A stretch of 64,000 nucleotides of DNA from Rhodanobacter sp. OK091 (GTDB taxonomy: Bacteria; Pseudomonadota; Gammaproteobacteria; Xanthomonadales; Rhodanobacteraceae), in contig NZ_FRCH01000001.1 of assembly GCF_900142825.1 (NCBI RefSeq), forward strand, positions 992,001 through 1,056,000, given 5' to 3'. A program made the position numbers and the translations under genes. How positions within the stretch are numbered: position 1 is the stretch's first letter; each line of letters opens with the position of its first letter. This document shows positions 51,062 to 61,030 of the stretch, piece after piece. The notes beneath the pieces were generated by a model. That model saw only the letters and a program-made list of their open reading frames with translations. It was not told where the DNA came from and searched no databases.

Positions 51062-53601
51062 ACAACAACAAGCAAATGACCCGATTGATGCTGTCGGCGG
51101 CTATCGCAGGCATCCTGATGTCCGCGACGGCTATGGCGCAGGACAGCACGCAGAACACCTCGACAGCCCCCGCACCAGCGACCACCAAGAAGACGCCGCA
51201 GCGGCAGGCCAACGCCAAGACCACCACGACCCTGCAACAGGTCGTGGTGACCGGCTCGGCCACCGGAGTGAAGAAGATCGACGCCAGCTATACGCTGACC
51301 ACTGCCAGTGCCGAACAGATCAAGCAGTCCAATCCCAAGAGCACGGCCGACCTGCTGAAGATCGCGCCCGGCCTGTGGCCGGAATCCACGGGCGGCCAGA
51401 CCGGCGCCAACGTCGAGATCGCCGGCTTCCCGGGTGGCGGCGACGCGCCGTTCAACACGGTGCAGTTGATGGGCTCGCCGCTGTACGGCATGCCGACCCT
51501 GTCGTTCTTCGAGCAGACCTCGATCTTCCGCCTCGACGACACGATCGAACGCGTCGAGATCCTGCAGGGCGGCCCGTCGGTGGTCTTTGCGGACGGCCAG
51601 ATCGGCGCCACCGAAAACTTCATCCTGAAACAGGGCACCGAGGTACCGTCGGGCAGCATCGGCGTCACCTACGGCTCGGAAAACCTGAAGCGCGTCGACG
51701 GCTTCTATGGCTTCCAGCTGGCTCCCAATTGGTACAGCAGCGTGGGCGGCTTCTATCGCGACTCGAAAGGCGTACGCGACCCGCAGTTCCCGGCCGACAA
51801 GGGTGGCCAGTTCACCGCCACGCTGACCCATGACTCGGACAACGGCACGATGACGCTATATGCGCGTGCACTGAACGACAAGAACCAGTTCATCACGCCG
51901 ATCCCGCTGATCCAGAACGGCACCGACAAGTTCAGTGCCTACCCGGGCTTCGACCCGCTCACTGACACCTATAACAGCAAGTACATCCAGCATGTGTTTC
52001 TGGCCGGCTATCCGGGCGGCGGCACCAACGCCAACCTCGCGAACGGCCGCGGCGCGAAGATGAATTTCTTCGGCGGCAACTTCGACTATGACCTGGGCGG
52101 CTGGACGATCAGCGACAAGTTCCTCATCGATGCGGGCGACGTCGACACCAACGCGCTGTTCTCTGGCTCGAATCCGGCGACATTGAACGACGAGCTGTAC
52201 AACACCCCGACCAGCCAGGGCGGCTTCGCGCTGCCGGCCGGTTCGGCGACGGCAACTTACGCCGGCCCGGGTGGCGGCGGCATGGTCGATCCAAACCAGA
52301 GCGTGATCCACCAGGGCTGGTGGTACATCCACAAGCATCTGAAGAACATCAACAACGACTTCCGCGTCAGCAAGGAGATCTTCGACGGCAATACGCTGAC
52401 CGCGGGCGTGTACCTGGCGCACTACACCGACGACGACAAGTGGGCACTGGGCAACCAGATGCTGATGACCAACACGCCGAACGCGCGTCCGATCGCGGTG
52501 AGTTACGTCGACGCCGGCCAGACCAAGCAGTTGACCGATAGCCAAGGCTTCCTCGACAACGGCGGCTACAACATCACCGAGCGCGGCAAGGCCACCAACA
52601 AGGCGTTCTACCTGTCCGACTCGTGGCACCTCGGCAAGTGGCTGTTCGACGCGTCGGCCCGTCTGGAAAACCAGGATGCCTCCAATACCGTCTGCAACCT
52701 GACCAATGTCGACCTCGATAAGAACCCGCTCACGCTGTACAACAACAGCGTTCCGGTCTGCAACGGCACGTACTCGCGTACCGACTACAACAAGACCCAT
52801 ACCTCATGGACCGTCGGCGCGAACTACGAGTTGGCCGACAACATGAGCGTCTACGTGCGCGGCAACAAGGGCGTGCACTTCGGCGACTTCGACAACGCTC
52901 TGCGCGGCAACACCACCGGCAACACGGCCCCGCTGCAGAAGATCCAGAACATCGAAGCGGGCTTCAAGTACCAGTCGGAACTGGTCTACGCCGACATCAG
53001 CGTCTATCACAAGCAGTTCAATGGCCTCACCTTCCAGCCCACCAACGGCGCCGGCGTGCCGATCGGCAGCCAGCAGCTGTACGGCTCGGACTCCAAGGGC
53101 ATCAACGTCAGCGGTGCGCTCACCCCGGTCGAGAACCTGAAGCTGTCGCTGGTGGCGAACTACCTGGATGGCCACTACACGCACAACAGCTCGTGCTTCC
53201 CCTACACCAACGTGGTCACCGGTGTGGCCGGCTGCGCGGCGATCAACGGGGTGCAGTTGCAGCGCCAGCCGAAGGTTCGCTACATGTTCACGCCGAGCTA
53301 TCGGATCCCGTTCGCGTGGGGTGACGTGACTGCCTTCGTAACCTATACGCACGTCGGCCCGCACACCCAGGACCAGTCCGGCCTGCAGCAATTGGGCACC
53401 TACCACACGTTCGACTTCGGTGTGATCGCCAACATAGAAAAGAACTGGCAGCTGCGTCTGCAGGGCACCAACATCACCAACGAACTGGGCCTGACCGAGA
53501 GCAATTCGCGCATCTTCGGTACCGGCGTTTCCGGCGGTGTGATCCTGGCCCGTCCGCTGGAAGGCCGCGAGGTCAATTTCCAGGTGAAGTATCTGTTCTA
53601 G
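51058..53601 (+). CDS. TonB-dependent receptor of the alpha-glucoside locus
   Basis: The protein has 847 residues. The ATG overlaps the stop of the fusion gene (ATGA) and is preceded by GGGGAGG, so it is cotranscribed. A signal peptide ends at about 28 (ATAMAQD), a TonB box region is LQQVVVTGSATG, the plug follows (LLKIAPGLWPESTGG; IERVEILQGGPSVVFADGQ), then the barrel ending VNFQVKYLF with the usual C-terminal Phe. Coupling to a sugar enzyme makes an oligosaccharide the likely ligand, as in other TonB-receptor sugar loci of Xanthomonadales. Confidence 0.93.
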   Translation: MNNNKQMTRLMLSAAIAGILMSATAMAQDSTQNTSTAPAPATTKKTPQRQANAKTTTTLQQVVVTGSATGVKKIDASYTLTTASAEQIKQSNPKSTADLLKIAPGLWPESTGGQTGANVEIAGFPGGGDAPFNTVQLMGSPLYGMPTLSFFEQTSIFRLDDTIERVEILQGGPSVVFADGQIGATENFILKQGTEVPSGSIGVTYGSENLKRVDGFYGFQLAPNWYSSVGGFYRDSKGVRDPQFPADKGGQFTATLTHDSDNGTMTLYARALNDKNQFITPIPLIQNGTDKFSAYPGFDPLTDTYNSKYIQHVFLAGYPGGGTNANLANGRGAKMNFFGGNFDYDLGGWTISDKFLIDAGDVDTNALFSGSNPATLNDELYNTPTSQGGFALPAGSATATYAGPGGGGMVDPNQSVIHQGWWYIHKHLKNINNDFRVSKEIFDGNTLTAGVYLAHYTDDDKWALGNQMLMTNTPNARPIAVSYVDAGQTKQLTDSQGFLDNGGYNITERGKATNKAFYLSDSWHLGKWLFDASARLENQDASNTVCNLTNVDLDKNPLTLYNNSVPVCNGTYSRTDYNKTHTSWTVGANYELADNMSVYVRGNKGVHFGDFDNALRGNTTGNTAPLQKIQNIEAGFKYQSELVYADISVYHKQFNGLTFQPTNGAGVPIGSQQLYGSDSKGINVSGALTPVENLKLSLVANYLDGHYTHNSSCFPYTNVVTGVAGCAAINGVQLQRQPKVRYMFTPSYRIPFAWGDVTAFVTYTHVGPHTQDQSGLQQLGTYHTFDFGVIANIEKNWQLRLQGTNITNELGLTESNSRIFGTGVSGGVILARPLEGREVNFQVKYLF

Positions 53602-53898
53602 CACGGTGTTGAATGGCGGGGCCACGGATGGCCCACCGCCGATCGGCATCACAGGCGCTTGATCGGCGTAGCAAACAGGGACCATTCCGTCTGGAATCTA
53701 TTTGTACAACCACAGGCCGGCCCCGGGTTTATTCCATGGACAGGACGAACACGCGGGCCGGACTGGCGCCTTGTTGAGCGCAGAACCGCCTTCAACAACA
53801 ATCCGATAGCTCAGCGGCATGCGCAGTCCGGGGTATGCCTCAGAGGGTACGGACCGCGTTTTTCCTGAAGTCGCACATGCCGTACCACCGGGGATGAC
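53602..53898. other. Gap between TonB receptor and MFS genes
   Basis: These 297 bp hold no recognisable gene. A 7-bp inverted repeat TTGTTGA / TCAACAA (53771-53798) is present, without a T-run. No copy of the LacI-type operator was found. An own promoter for the MFS gene is likely but was not recognised. Confidence 0.45.
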
Positions 53899-55164
53899 AT
53901 GAACCGAATTCGCATGATTGTCGCACTGGCGCTGATCTACATGATCTTCGCGATCCTGCTCAACAGCGTCGGCACGGTGATCCTGCAGTCGATCGCCACC
54001 TTCGGCATCGACAAGCCCGAGGCCAGTGCGCTGGAGCGCTACAAAGATCTCACGATCGCGTTCACCTCGTTTCTGGTCGCCTCATTCCTGCCGATGTTCG
54101 GCTACCGACGCTCGATGATGCTGGCCCTGGCCATCGTCGGCAGCGCCTGTTTACTGATGCCGCTCTATCCCGGTTTCCTGACCACGCGGCTGTTGTTCGC
54201 CTGTGTGGGCGTCGGCTTTGCTATGGCCAAGGTCTGCGTGTATTCCTCCATCGGCCTGCTCACCACCGACCGTGTCGCCCATTCGCGGCTGACCAATACC
54301 ATCGAGGGCTTGTTCATGGTCGGTGTACTCGGCGGCAACTGGATCTTCAGTGCGTTCGTCGACCCCCAGCACCCGGGCAACCCGGTGTGGTTCAACGTGT
54401 ATTGGCTGCTGGCCGGCGCGTGCGCGCTGGTGATCGTGCTGCTGGCCGGCAGCCGGCTCGACGAGAGCGCCGCGCATGCGCACGGGCACAACAATTCCTT
54501 CGCCGACTCGTTGATGGAGATGCTGCGGCTGTTCGTGCGGCCGCTGGTGTATGTATTCCTAGCCTCGGCGTTCCTGTACGTATTGATCGAGCAGAGCTTT
54601 GGTACCTGGCTGCCCACTTTCAACAGCGAGATCCTGAAGCTGCCCAATGCCATGAGCATCCAGTTCGCCAGCATCCTCGCCGGCATGACCGCACTGGGCC
54701 GCATCGGTGCAGGCGTCGTGCTCAAGCGCGTGCGCTGGCATGTACTTCTCAACGTGTGCGTGGTGGCGATGGGCGTGTTGGTGATGCTGGTGCTGCCGCT
54801 GGCGCGTGGCGTACAGGCGCGTCCGGACGTCGGCTGGTTCAATGCGCCGGCCGCCGCCTACCTGATCCCGCTGCTCGGTCTGCTGATGGCGCCGATCTAC
54901 CCGGTGATCAATTCGGTCGCGCTGAGCTCGCTGCCCAAGCCGATGCACGCGGCGATGACCGGGCTGATCGTGGTGTTCTCCGCGCTCGGCGGCACCATGG
55001 GTTCGTACATCACGGCACGGGTATTCGCCAGCTTCGACGGCATCCACGCGTTCTATTTCTCGCTGCTGCCGATGAGCTTGATCCTGATCACACTGTTCTT
55101 CTTCAAGCGCGAGACCGACCGTGCTGCCGTCTTGGCCGTCTCGCCGGCGGAAGCGCTGCCGTGA
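53899..55164 (+). CDS. MFS sugar transporter
   Basis: The protein has 421 residues with about twelve hydrophobic helices (MIVALALIYMIFAILLNSV onward; DRVAHSRLTNTIEG in the central region; MHAAMTGLIVVFSALGGTMG in the tenth or eleventh helix). It resembles the FucP/sugar-permease branch of MFS rather than drug exporters. Placed between the TonB receptor and the exported GH65 enzymes, it is the expected inner-membrane importer for glucose or a disaccharide released in the periplasm. Confidence 0.87.
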   Translation: MNRIRMIVALALIYMIFAILLNSVGTVILQSIATFGIDKPEASALERYKDLTIAFTSFLVASFLPMFGYRRSMMLALAIVGSACLLMPLYPGFLTTRLLFACVGVGFAMAKVCVYSSIGLLTTDRVAHSRLTNTIEGLFMVGVLGGNWIFSAFVDPQHPGNPVWFNVYWLLAGACALVIVLLAGSRLDESAAHAHGHNNSFADSLMEMLRLFVRPLVYVFLASAFLYVLIEQSFGTWLPTFNSEILKLPNAMSIQFASILAGMTALGRIGAGVVLKRVRWHVLLNVCVVAMGVLVMLVLPLARGVQARPDVGWFNAPAAAYLIPLLGLLMAPIYPVINSVALSSLPKPMHAAMTGLIVVFSALGGTMGSYITARVFASFDGIHAFYFSLLPMSLILITLFFFKRETDRAAVLAVSPAEALP

Positions 55165-55267
55165 ACCTCTGCCGCAGCGAGTTCCTCGCCATCGGGTTCG
55201 TTGCCACCGCGACCCGCACCGCATGCCGACTACCGCACCACACCTTGCCTCGAGGAGCCATGCCGAG

Positions 55268-57520
55268 ATGATTTCGCTACGCCACCACTTGCTTCCCGGC
55301 ATCGCGTTCACCCTGTTGCTGGCCAGTGCAGGTTCTCGCGCGGCCGCCACCGACCCCAGCTTCCTGCTCACCGGCACCGCCGAAAATTTCGGCACCTATT
55401 TCCCCAGCTATCTGGCCAACGGCTACTTCTCCACGATGACCTCGGTGCGCGGCACCGAGGGCAACCGCGCGTACATGGTCGCGTTCATGGACTATAAGCC
55501 CGGCGACATCGCGCGTCCCGCCGCGATCCCCGGCTGGAGCGAGATCGACTACAACCCCGGCGGCGGCTGGCTCAATTCGACCCGGCTGGGCGCGAATATT
55601 TTCACGGGATACAAGCAGACGCTGGACATGCATGGCGGCACGCTGTCGACCCGCTACCGCTTCGAGTACGCGAACAAGGCGACCGACGTCGAGGTCACCA
55701 CCTTCGTCAGCCAGGCATCGCCGCACCTGGCGGCGACCCGGCTTTCCATCACGCCGCAGTTCGACGGCAGCGTGCAGCTGACTTTCCCGATCAGGCTATG
55801 GTCGGAGCATCAGCCGCGCTTTCCGATCGGCAGCATGAGCGGCGACGAGATGATCGCGGCGGTGATCGCCAGCGGCCAGACACTGGACAACAAACCGGTA
55901 CCCACGCCCGACCGCGCCGCCGTGTGGTATCCCGGCTACACCCGTGTGGCGGCCAACGACGGCGATACCAAAGAGCTGACGCTGTGGCTGGACGGCCAGG
56001 CCGAACACGGCCTGACGATGGCCGAAGCCGCGGCGATCGGCCTGCCGCCCGGTCTGGTGGTCGAGGACGTGAAGCTGGAAAAAAGTCCCTACAAGCTGTC
56101 GCTGAACCTCATCGTCAAAGTGCAGAAGGGCAAGACCTATACCTTCACCAAGTACATCGCCACCTCGCGCCAGAACTGGGACGGCAAGGCCAGCGACGAC
56201 GTGGCGCTGGCCACGGCTGCGCGCCGGAAGGGCTTCGACAAGCTGCTGGCCGAACACCAGGCCGCCTGGCACGAGCTGTGGAAGTCCGACATCGTGGTCG
56301 ACGGCGACCCGCAAGTGCAGCGCGCCGTGCATTCGGATCTGTACTACCTGCTGTCCAACTCCACGGTCGGCACGGCGTGGCCGATGGGCGCTTGTGCGCT
56401 GACCCCGGGCTACGCCGGCCACGCGTTCTGGGACAGTGATTCGTGGGTCTTCCCTGCCCTGCTCCTGCTGCATCCGGAACGCGCCAAGCCGATCGTGATG
56501 TTCCGCTCGCGCACGATGCAGCCCGCGCGCGAGCGTGCGAAGCAGTACGGCGTGAAAGGCACGATGTATCCCTGGGAGGCCGATCCGGAGACCGGCGTCG
56601 ACCACACGCCGCACTTCGCCTATGGCGTGTTCCGCGAGATCCACGTCAACGCCGACATCGCCATCGCGCAATGGCAGTACTACCTCGCCAGCGGCGACGA
56701 CGCCTGGCTGAAGCAGCATGGCTGGCCGGTGATCCGCGAGATCGCACAGTTCTGGGTCAGCCGGGTGACCTACGACAAGGGCCAGGACCGCTACGAGATC
56801 GAGCACGTCACCTCGCCCGACGAGGCGTACGACGACGTGCCGAACGACTCGTTCACCAACGCCGCGGCACGCAAGGCGCTGCAGATCGCGATCAAGGCCG
56901 CCAAGCAGGTCGGCGCCACGCCCGATCCGCAATGGGCCACGATCGCCGCGAAGATGTACATCCCGTTCGACGAAAAGAATCAGCGCCATCTCGACTTCGA
57001 CGCCTCGGTGCCGCATGACAAGATCACCTGGATGGGTTCGTCGCTGGCCTGGCTGATGTATCCCAACCTCGACCTGCCGATGTCGCCGCAGGTGCGCCGC
57101 AACGACTTCGCGTTCCAGCTGCACGAACTGAAAGTGCACGGCGACGATCCCAACGAGATGATGATGGTGATGCTCGCCGTCGGCGCGGCCGAGCTGGGCG
57201 ACAGCAAGACCGCCGGCGAATGGATCCAGCGCAACCTGGTGGGCTTCCTGAAACCGCCGTTCAACGTGCGCACGGAAACCGTCGCCAACAACGCCGGCTA
57301 CATCCTCGCGACGTCGGCCGGCTTCGTGCAGAGCTTCGTCTACGGGTTCAGCGGCCTGCGCATCGAGGACGACGGCCTCACCGAAGCGTATGCGCCGGCG
57401 CTGCCGCCCGAATGGAAATCGCTGCAGCTGAAGGGCATCCATTTCCGCGGCAAGCAATACGACATCACCATCGAGCACGGCGCCGACGGCAAGGCCAAGC
57501 TCACCCGCAAGCCGTTGTAG
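55268..57520 (+). CDS. Exported GH65 glycoside hydrolase, kojibiose hydrolase/PGGHG-like (first copy)
   Basis: The protein has 750 residues, start at 55268 with GGAG upstream, and a signal peptide ending near 27 (GSRAAATD). It belongs to GH65: FWDSDSWVFPALLLLHPERA, MYPWEADPETG, REIHVNADIAIAQWQYYL, then HVTSPDEAYDDVPNDSFTN with general acid Glu519, and NVRTETVANNAGY with Glu670. The 151-residue spacing of these glutamates is close to that in the characterised bacterial kojibiose hydrolase of this family; phosphorylases lack the second Glu. A KQAD motif is absent. It should therefore hydrolyse, in the periplasm, an alpha-glucoside such as an alpha-1,2-linked one. It is followed 52 bp later by a paralogue. 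Confidence 0.85.
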   Translation: MISLRHHLLPGIAFTLLLASAGSRAAATDPSFLLTGTAENFGTYFPSYLANGYFSTMTSVRGTEGNRAYMVAFMDYKPGDIARPAAIPGWSEIDYNPGGGWLNSTRLGANIFTGYKQTLDMHGGTLSTRYRFEYANKATDVEVTTFVSQASPHLAATRLSITPQFDGSVQLTFPIRLWSEHQPRFPIGSMSGDEMIAAVIASGQTLDNKPVPTPDRAAVWYPGYTRVAANDGDTKELTLWLDGQAEHGLTMAEAAAIGLPPGLVVEDVKLEKSPYKLSLNLIVKVQKGKTYTFTKYIATSRQNWDGKASDDVALATAARRKGFDKLLAEHQAAWHELWKSDIVVDGDPQVQRAVHSDLYYLLSNSTVGTAWPMGACALTPGYAGHAFWDSDSWVFPALLLLHPERAKPIVMFRSRTMQPARERAKQYGVKGTMYPWEADPETGVDHTPHFAYGVFREIHVNADIAIAQWQYYLASGDDAWLKQHGWPVIREIAQFWVSRVTYDKGQDRYEIEHVTSPDEAYDDVPNDSFTNAAARKALQIAIKAAKQVGATPDPQWATIAAKMYIPFDEKNQRHLDFDASVPHDKITWMGSSLAWLMYPNLDLPMSPQVRRNDFAFQLHELKVHGDDPNEMMMVMLAVGAAELGDSKTAGEWIQRNLVGFLKPPFNVRTETVANNAGYILATSAGFVQSFVYGFSGLRIEDDGLTEAYAPALPPEWKSLQLKGIHFRGKQYDITIEHGADGKAKLTRKPL

Positions 57521-57571
57521 CCACTTTGCGAGCGGGTGCCGCTGCGGCGCCCGCTCGCTGCCAGGAAGGGA

Positions 57572-59845
57572 ATGACGATGCGTCGACGCCGTAGCCCGCT
57601 TCTCCTGACCGTCATCCTGGCCGGCCTGCTCGCCGCAGGCGCCGGCCAGGCCACAGACGCGAGCTTCCTGCTGACGGCGACCGCCAAGGCCCTGGGCAAC
57701 TATTTTCCGGGCCAGCTGGGCAACGGCTTTTTCTCCACGCTGACGTCGCCGCGCGGCACCGAGGGCAACCTCGCCTACATGATCGGCTTCATGGATTACG
57801 CCGAGGGCGACGTATCGCGCCCCGCAGCCATTCCCGGGTGGACCGCGATCGACTACAGCACCGGCCCGTCGCACGCGGGCCAGTTCTGGCTCAACCAGGT
57901 CGACGTGAACGCCGCGCGCTTTCGCGATTATCGGCAGGTGCTGGACATGTACGACGGCACGCTGACCACCCGTTACCGCTACCTCGACGGGGCCAGGTCC
58001 ACCGACGTGCGCGTGGTGACCCTGGTAAGCCAGGCCTCGCCGCATCTCGCGGCCAACCAGCTCACCATCACGCCGGACTTCGACGGCGAGGTACAGCTGT
58101 CCTTCGCGCTCGATCTGTGGGCGCCGCACCAGCCGCGCTTTGCGCTGGCGAAGCTCGACGGTCCGCAGATGCAGGAAGCGGTCGCCGCGAACAATCTGAA
58201 GTTCGAGGCGGTGCCGCCTGACGTGCCCGACCGTGCGCCGCTCTGGTACCACGGCTATACGCACGTGCTCGCCGCCGACGGCGACACGCAGGCGCTGACA
58301 CTCTGGCTCGACGGCAAGGCCGAACAAGGCGCCGGCATGGCCGAAGCCGTGGCGGTCGCGCTGCCTGCCGGCATGCGGCCGCGCGACGCCAAACTCCATC
58401 GCAGCGACTACAAGCTGTCGCTGGAGCTCCGCATCGAGGTGCGCAAAGGCCATAGCTACACCTTCACCAAGTTCGTGGCCGCCTCGCGCGAGCGCTGGGG
58501 CGGCGACGCCAAACAGGATCTCGCCCTGGCCACCGCCGCGCGCGACGCCGGCTTCGACGCGCTGCTGGCACGGCAGCGCGATGCGTGGCACACGCTGTGG
58601 CAGTCGGATATCGCCATCGACGGCGACCCGAAGGCGCAGCAGATCGTGCATTCGGACTTGTACTACTTGCTGATCAACGCGGCGCCCGGCACCAACTGGC
58701 CGATCGGCGCCTGCGGCATGACGCCGGGCTACAGCGGCCACGTGTTCTGGGACAGCGATACCTGGCTGTTCCCCGCGCTGTTGCTGCTGCACCCCGAACG
58801 CGCGAAGTCGCTGGTGATGTTCCGCAGCCATACCCTGCCCCAGGCCCAACAGCGCGCGAAGACGCGCGGCCTGCGCGGTGCGATGTACCCCTGGGAAGCG
58901 GACCCCGACAACGGCAGCTCGCAGACGCCGCATTTCGCCTGGGTGCTCGACGAGCGCGAGATCCACGTCAACGCCGACATCGCCATCGCGCAGTGGCAGT
59001 ACTACCTCGCCACCCAGGATCGCGACTGGCTGAAGCGGCATGGCTGGCCGGTGATCCGCGCCATCGCCGAGTTCTGGAGCAGCCGCGCCACCTACGTGCC
59101 GGCCACGCAGCGTTACGAGATCCTGCACGTCACCTCGGTGGACGAGGACTACAACGACGTGCCCAACGACACCTTCACCAATGCCTCGGCGCAAAAAGCC
59201 CTGCAGATCGCCACGCGAACCGCCCAGTTGCTGGGGGAGACCGCTGACCCGCAGTGGTCGCGCGTCGCCGCCGGCCTGCTGCTGCCCTACGACGACAAGG
59301 CAGGCCACCATCTCGATTTCGATGCCTCGGTGCCGCACGACATCAATTCATGGGGCGGCAGCTCGCTGCCGATGCTGAGCAATCCGTCGCTGGACCTGCC
59401 GATGGACGTCCAGACGCGCCGGCGCGACTACGCCTATGCCATCGCGCCGATCACCCAATCCAGCCGCGATCCCAACAGCATGGGCCTGATGCCGCTGTCG
59501 ATCGCTGCCGCCACCGCCGGCGACAGCGAGGCGGCCGGCGACTGGTTCCAGCGCAACATCACCGCCAACGTGCTGAAGCCGCCGTTCAACGTGCGCACGG
59601 AAACGGCCACCAACAACACCGGTTATTTCGCCACCGCCAGCGGCGGCCTGCTGCAGAACATCCTGTACGGCTTCACCGGTCTGCGCCTCGACGAGAACGG
59701 CTTGACGCAGGCCTATGCCCCGATGCTGCCGCCGCCGTGGAAGTCGTTCACGCTGAAACACATCAACTTGCGTGGCCGCTATTACGACATCACGGTCCGC
59801 CGCGCAGCCGACGGCAGGCCGGAGCTGGTACGCCACGCACTCTGA
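57572..59845 (+). CDS. Exported GH65 glycoside hydrolase, kojibiose hydrolase/PGGHG-like (second copy)
   Basis: The protein has 757 residues; the ATG at 57572 or two codons later both sit behind AGGAAGGG. A signal peptide ends near 30 (GAGQATD). It is a close paralogue of the preceding gene over the whole length (for example LHPERAKSLVMFRSHTLPQA, MYPWEADPDNG, REIHVNADIAIAQWQYYL, PPFNVRTETATNNTGY). General acid Glu525 lies in HVTSVDEDYNDVPNDTF, where Pro of the first copy is Val, and the candidate base is Glu677. Both glutamates are kept, so it is expected to be active. The difference near the acid may change specificity. Confidence 0.85.
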   Translation: MTMRRRRSPLLLTVILAGLLAAGAGQATDASFLLTATAKALGNYFPGQLGNGFFSTLTSPRGTEGNLAYMIGFMDYAEGDVSRPAAIPGWTAIDYSTGPSHAGQFWLNQVDVNAARFRDYRQVLDMYDGTLTTRYRYLDGARSTDVRVVTLVSQASPHLAANQLTITPDFDGEVQLSFALDLWAPHQPRFALAKLDGPQMQEAVAANNLKFEAVPPDVPDRAPLWYHGYTHVLAADGDTQALTLWLDGKAEQGAGMAEAVAVALPAGMRPRDAKLHRSDYKLSLELRIEVRKGHSYTFTKFVAASRERWGGDAKQDLALATAARDAGFDALLARQRDAWHTLWQSDIAIDGDPKAQQIVHSDLYYLLINAAPGTNWPIGACGMTPGYSGHVFWDSDTWLFPALLLLHPERAKSLVMFRSHTLPQAQQRAKTRGLRGAMYPWEADPDNGSSQTPHFAWVLDEREIHVNADIAIAQWQYYLATQDRDWLKRHGWPVIRAIAEFWSSRATYVPATQRYEILHVTSVDEDYNDVPNDTFTNASAQKALQIATRTAQLLGETADPQWSRVAAGLLLPYDDKAGHHLDFDASVPHDINSWGGSSLPMLSNPSLDLPMDVQTRRRDYAYAIAPITQSSRDPNSMGLMPLSIAAATAGDSEAAGDWFQRNITANVLKPPFNVRTETATNNTGYFATASGGLLQNILYGFTGLRLDENGLTQAYAPMLPPPWKSFTLKHINLRGRYYDITVRRAADGRPELVRHAL

Positions 59846-59881
59846 AACCCATCGCCACCCTGATCCACGAGGAGAAAGGCC

Positions 59882-60955
59882 ATGCCCGCAGCACGCGCCC
59901 AACGGCTGATACAAGCCACGTTGTTCTGTGCCGGCCTGTTCGGTGCTGCGGCGTTCGCGCAGACGCAGCGACCCAGCGTCGACAGTCGCGGCAACGTGAG
60001 CATGCCCGCCTTCGTGGTGCCTTACTCGGCGTACGCGTCACCCGAGGCGCAGCGGCAGTTCCAGCAGATGCTGGAACAAGGCCGGCATGCGCCGGGCATC
60101 GGCTCGATCGCCGCCAGCCGTGCCTACTACGACAGGATCAACACCGATCGCGCCGATCGCATGCGGAAAATTTATCCGGTGAGCATCCACGCCGAGACAG
60201 TAGGCGGCGTACCCACCGACGTGGTGCTGCCTGCGCAGGGCGTCGCCCCAAGGCAGCGGCACCGGGTGCTGATCAACCTGCACGGCGGCGCCTTCCTGTG
60301 GGGCGCGCACAGCGGCGGCCTGGTGGAGGCCATCCCGCTGGCCAGCCTGGGCCGGATCAAGGTGGTCAGCGTCGATTATCGGCAAGGACCGGAACATGTC
60401 TTCCCGGCCGCCAGCGAGGATGTCGAGGCGGTCTATCGTGCCCTGCTCAAACAGTATCCGGCGAAGAACATCGGCATCTATGGCTGCTCCGCCGGCGGTG
60501 TGCTCACCGGCGAGGCGGTGGCGCGCATCATCACCAGGAAGCTGCCGGTGCCGGGGGCGATCGGCACCTTCTGCGGCTCGGTCAGCGAGCTGGCCGGCGA
60601 TTCCACCTTCATGTCGCCCGTGCTGAGCGGCGATCCCCCGCCGGTCCGGCCGCTGCAGCTGGCCGACCTGCCGTACTTCAAAGGGGCCAAGGTCAACGAT
60701 TCCCTGGTATTCCCCGCCAACTCACCCGCGCTGCTGGCGAAATTCCCGCCGACCCTGCTGATCACCGGCACGCGCGATTTCACCATGAGCTCGGTCGTGC
60801 ACAGCCAGGCACTGCTGACTGCGGCCGGGGTGGACGCCGAGCTGCATGTCTGGGACGGCATGTGGCATTCGTTCTTCTCGGATCCGGAGATGCCCGAATC
60901 CCGCGAGGCGTACGCCGTGATGGTGGGCTTCTTCGACCGCAGGCTGGGGCGTTAG
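59882..60955 (+). CDS. Exported HSL-type alpha/beta hydrolase
   Basis: The protein has 357 residues, with a signal peptide ending at about 27 (AAFAQT). The HSL oxyanion motif is HGGAF (134-138), the nucleophile elbow is YGCSAGG with Ser203 (Cys replaces the usual Asp of GDSAGG), and Asp299 (ITGTRDF) and His329 (DGMWHSFF) complete the triad. It is 36 bp after the second GH65 gene, preceded by GGAGAAAGG, so it belongs to the same transcript. Removal of acyl groups from an acylated sugar is a possible role; this is inferred from context. Confidence 0.87.
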   Translation: MPAARAQRLIQATLFCAGLFGAAAFAQTQRPSVDSRGNVSMPAFVVPYSAYASPEAQRQFQQMLEQGRHAPGIGSIAASRAYYDRINTDRADRMRKIYPVSIHAETVGGVPTDVVLPAQGVAPRQRHRVLINLHGGAFLWGAHSGGLVEAIPLASLGRIKVVSVDYRQGPEHVFPAASEDVEAVYRALLKQYPAKNIGIYGCSAGGVLTGEAVARIITRKLPVPGAIGTFCGSVSELAGDSTFMSPVLSGDPPPVRPLQLADLPYFKGAKVNDSLVFPANSPALLAKFPPTLLITGTRDFTMSSVVHSQALLTAAGVDAELHVWDGMWHSFFSDPEMPESREAYAVMVGFFDRRLGR

Positions 60956-61030
60956 AAATGCGCGCACAGTCTTTGCCTCGCAACGCAGGGCCGGGTATTC
61001 TCTGCCGTATCGATAGCCACGCGACGTGCC

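Noticed and set aside
55796..59338. Open minus-strand frame of 1180 codons across both GH65 hydrolase genes
   Set aside because: It spans two real plus-strand genes and the gap between them, and its product is Val/Ala/Arg-rich without domains. It is a high-GC shadow frame.
46594..60955. Sugar locus as a transposon or integrative element
   Set aside because: No transposase, integrase, or matching terminal repeats were found at its ends; base composition and codon use look like the neighbours by eye. It is described only as an accessory module.
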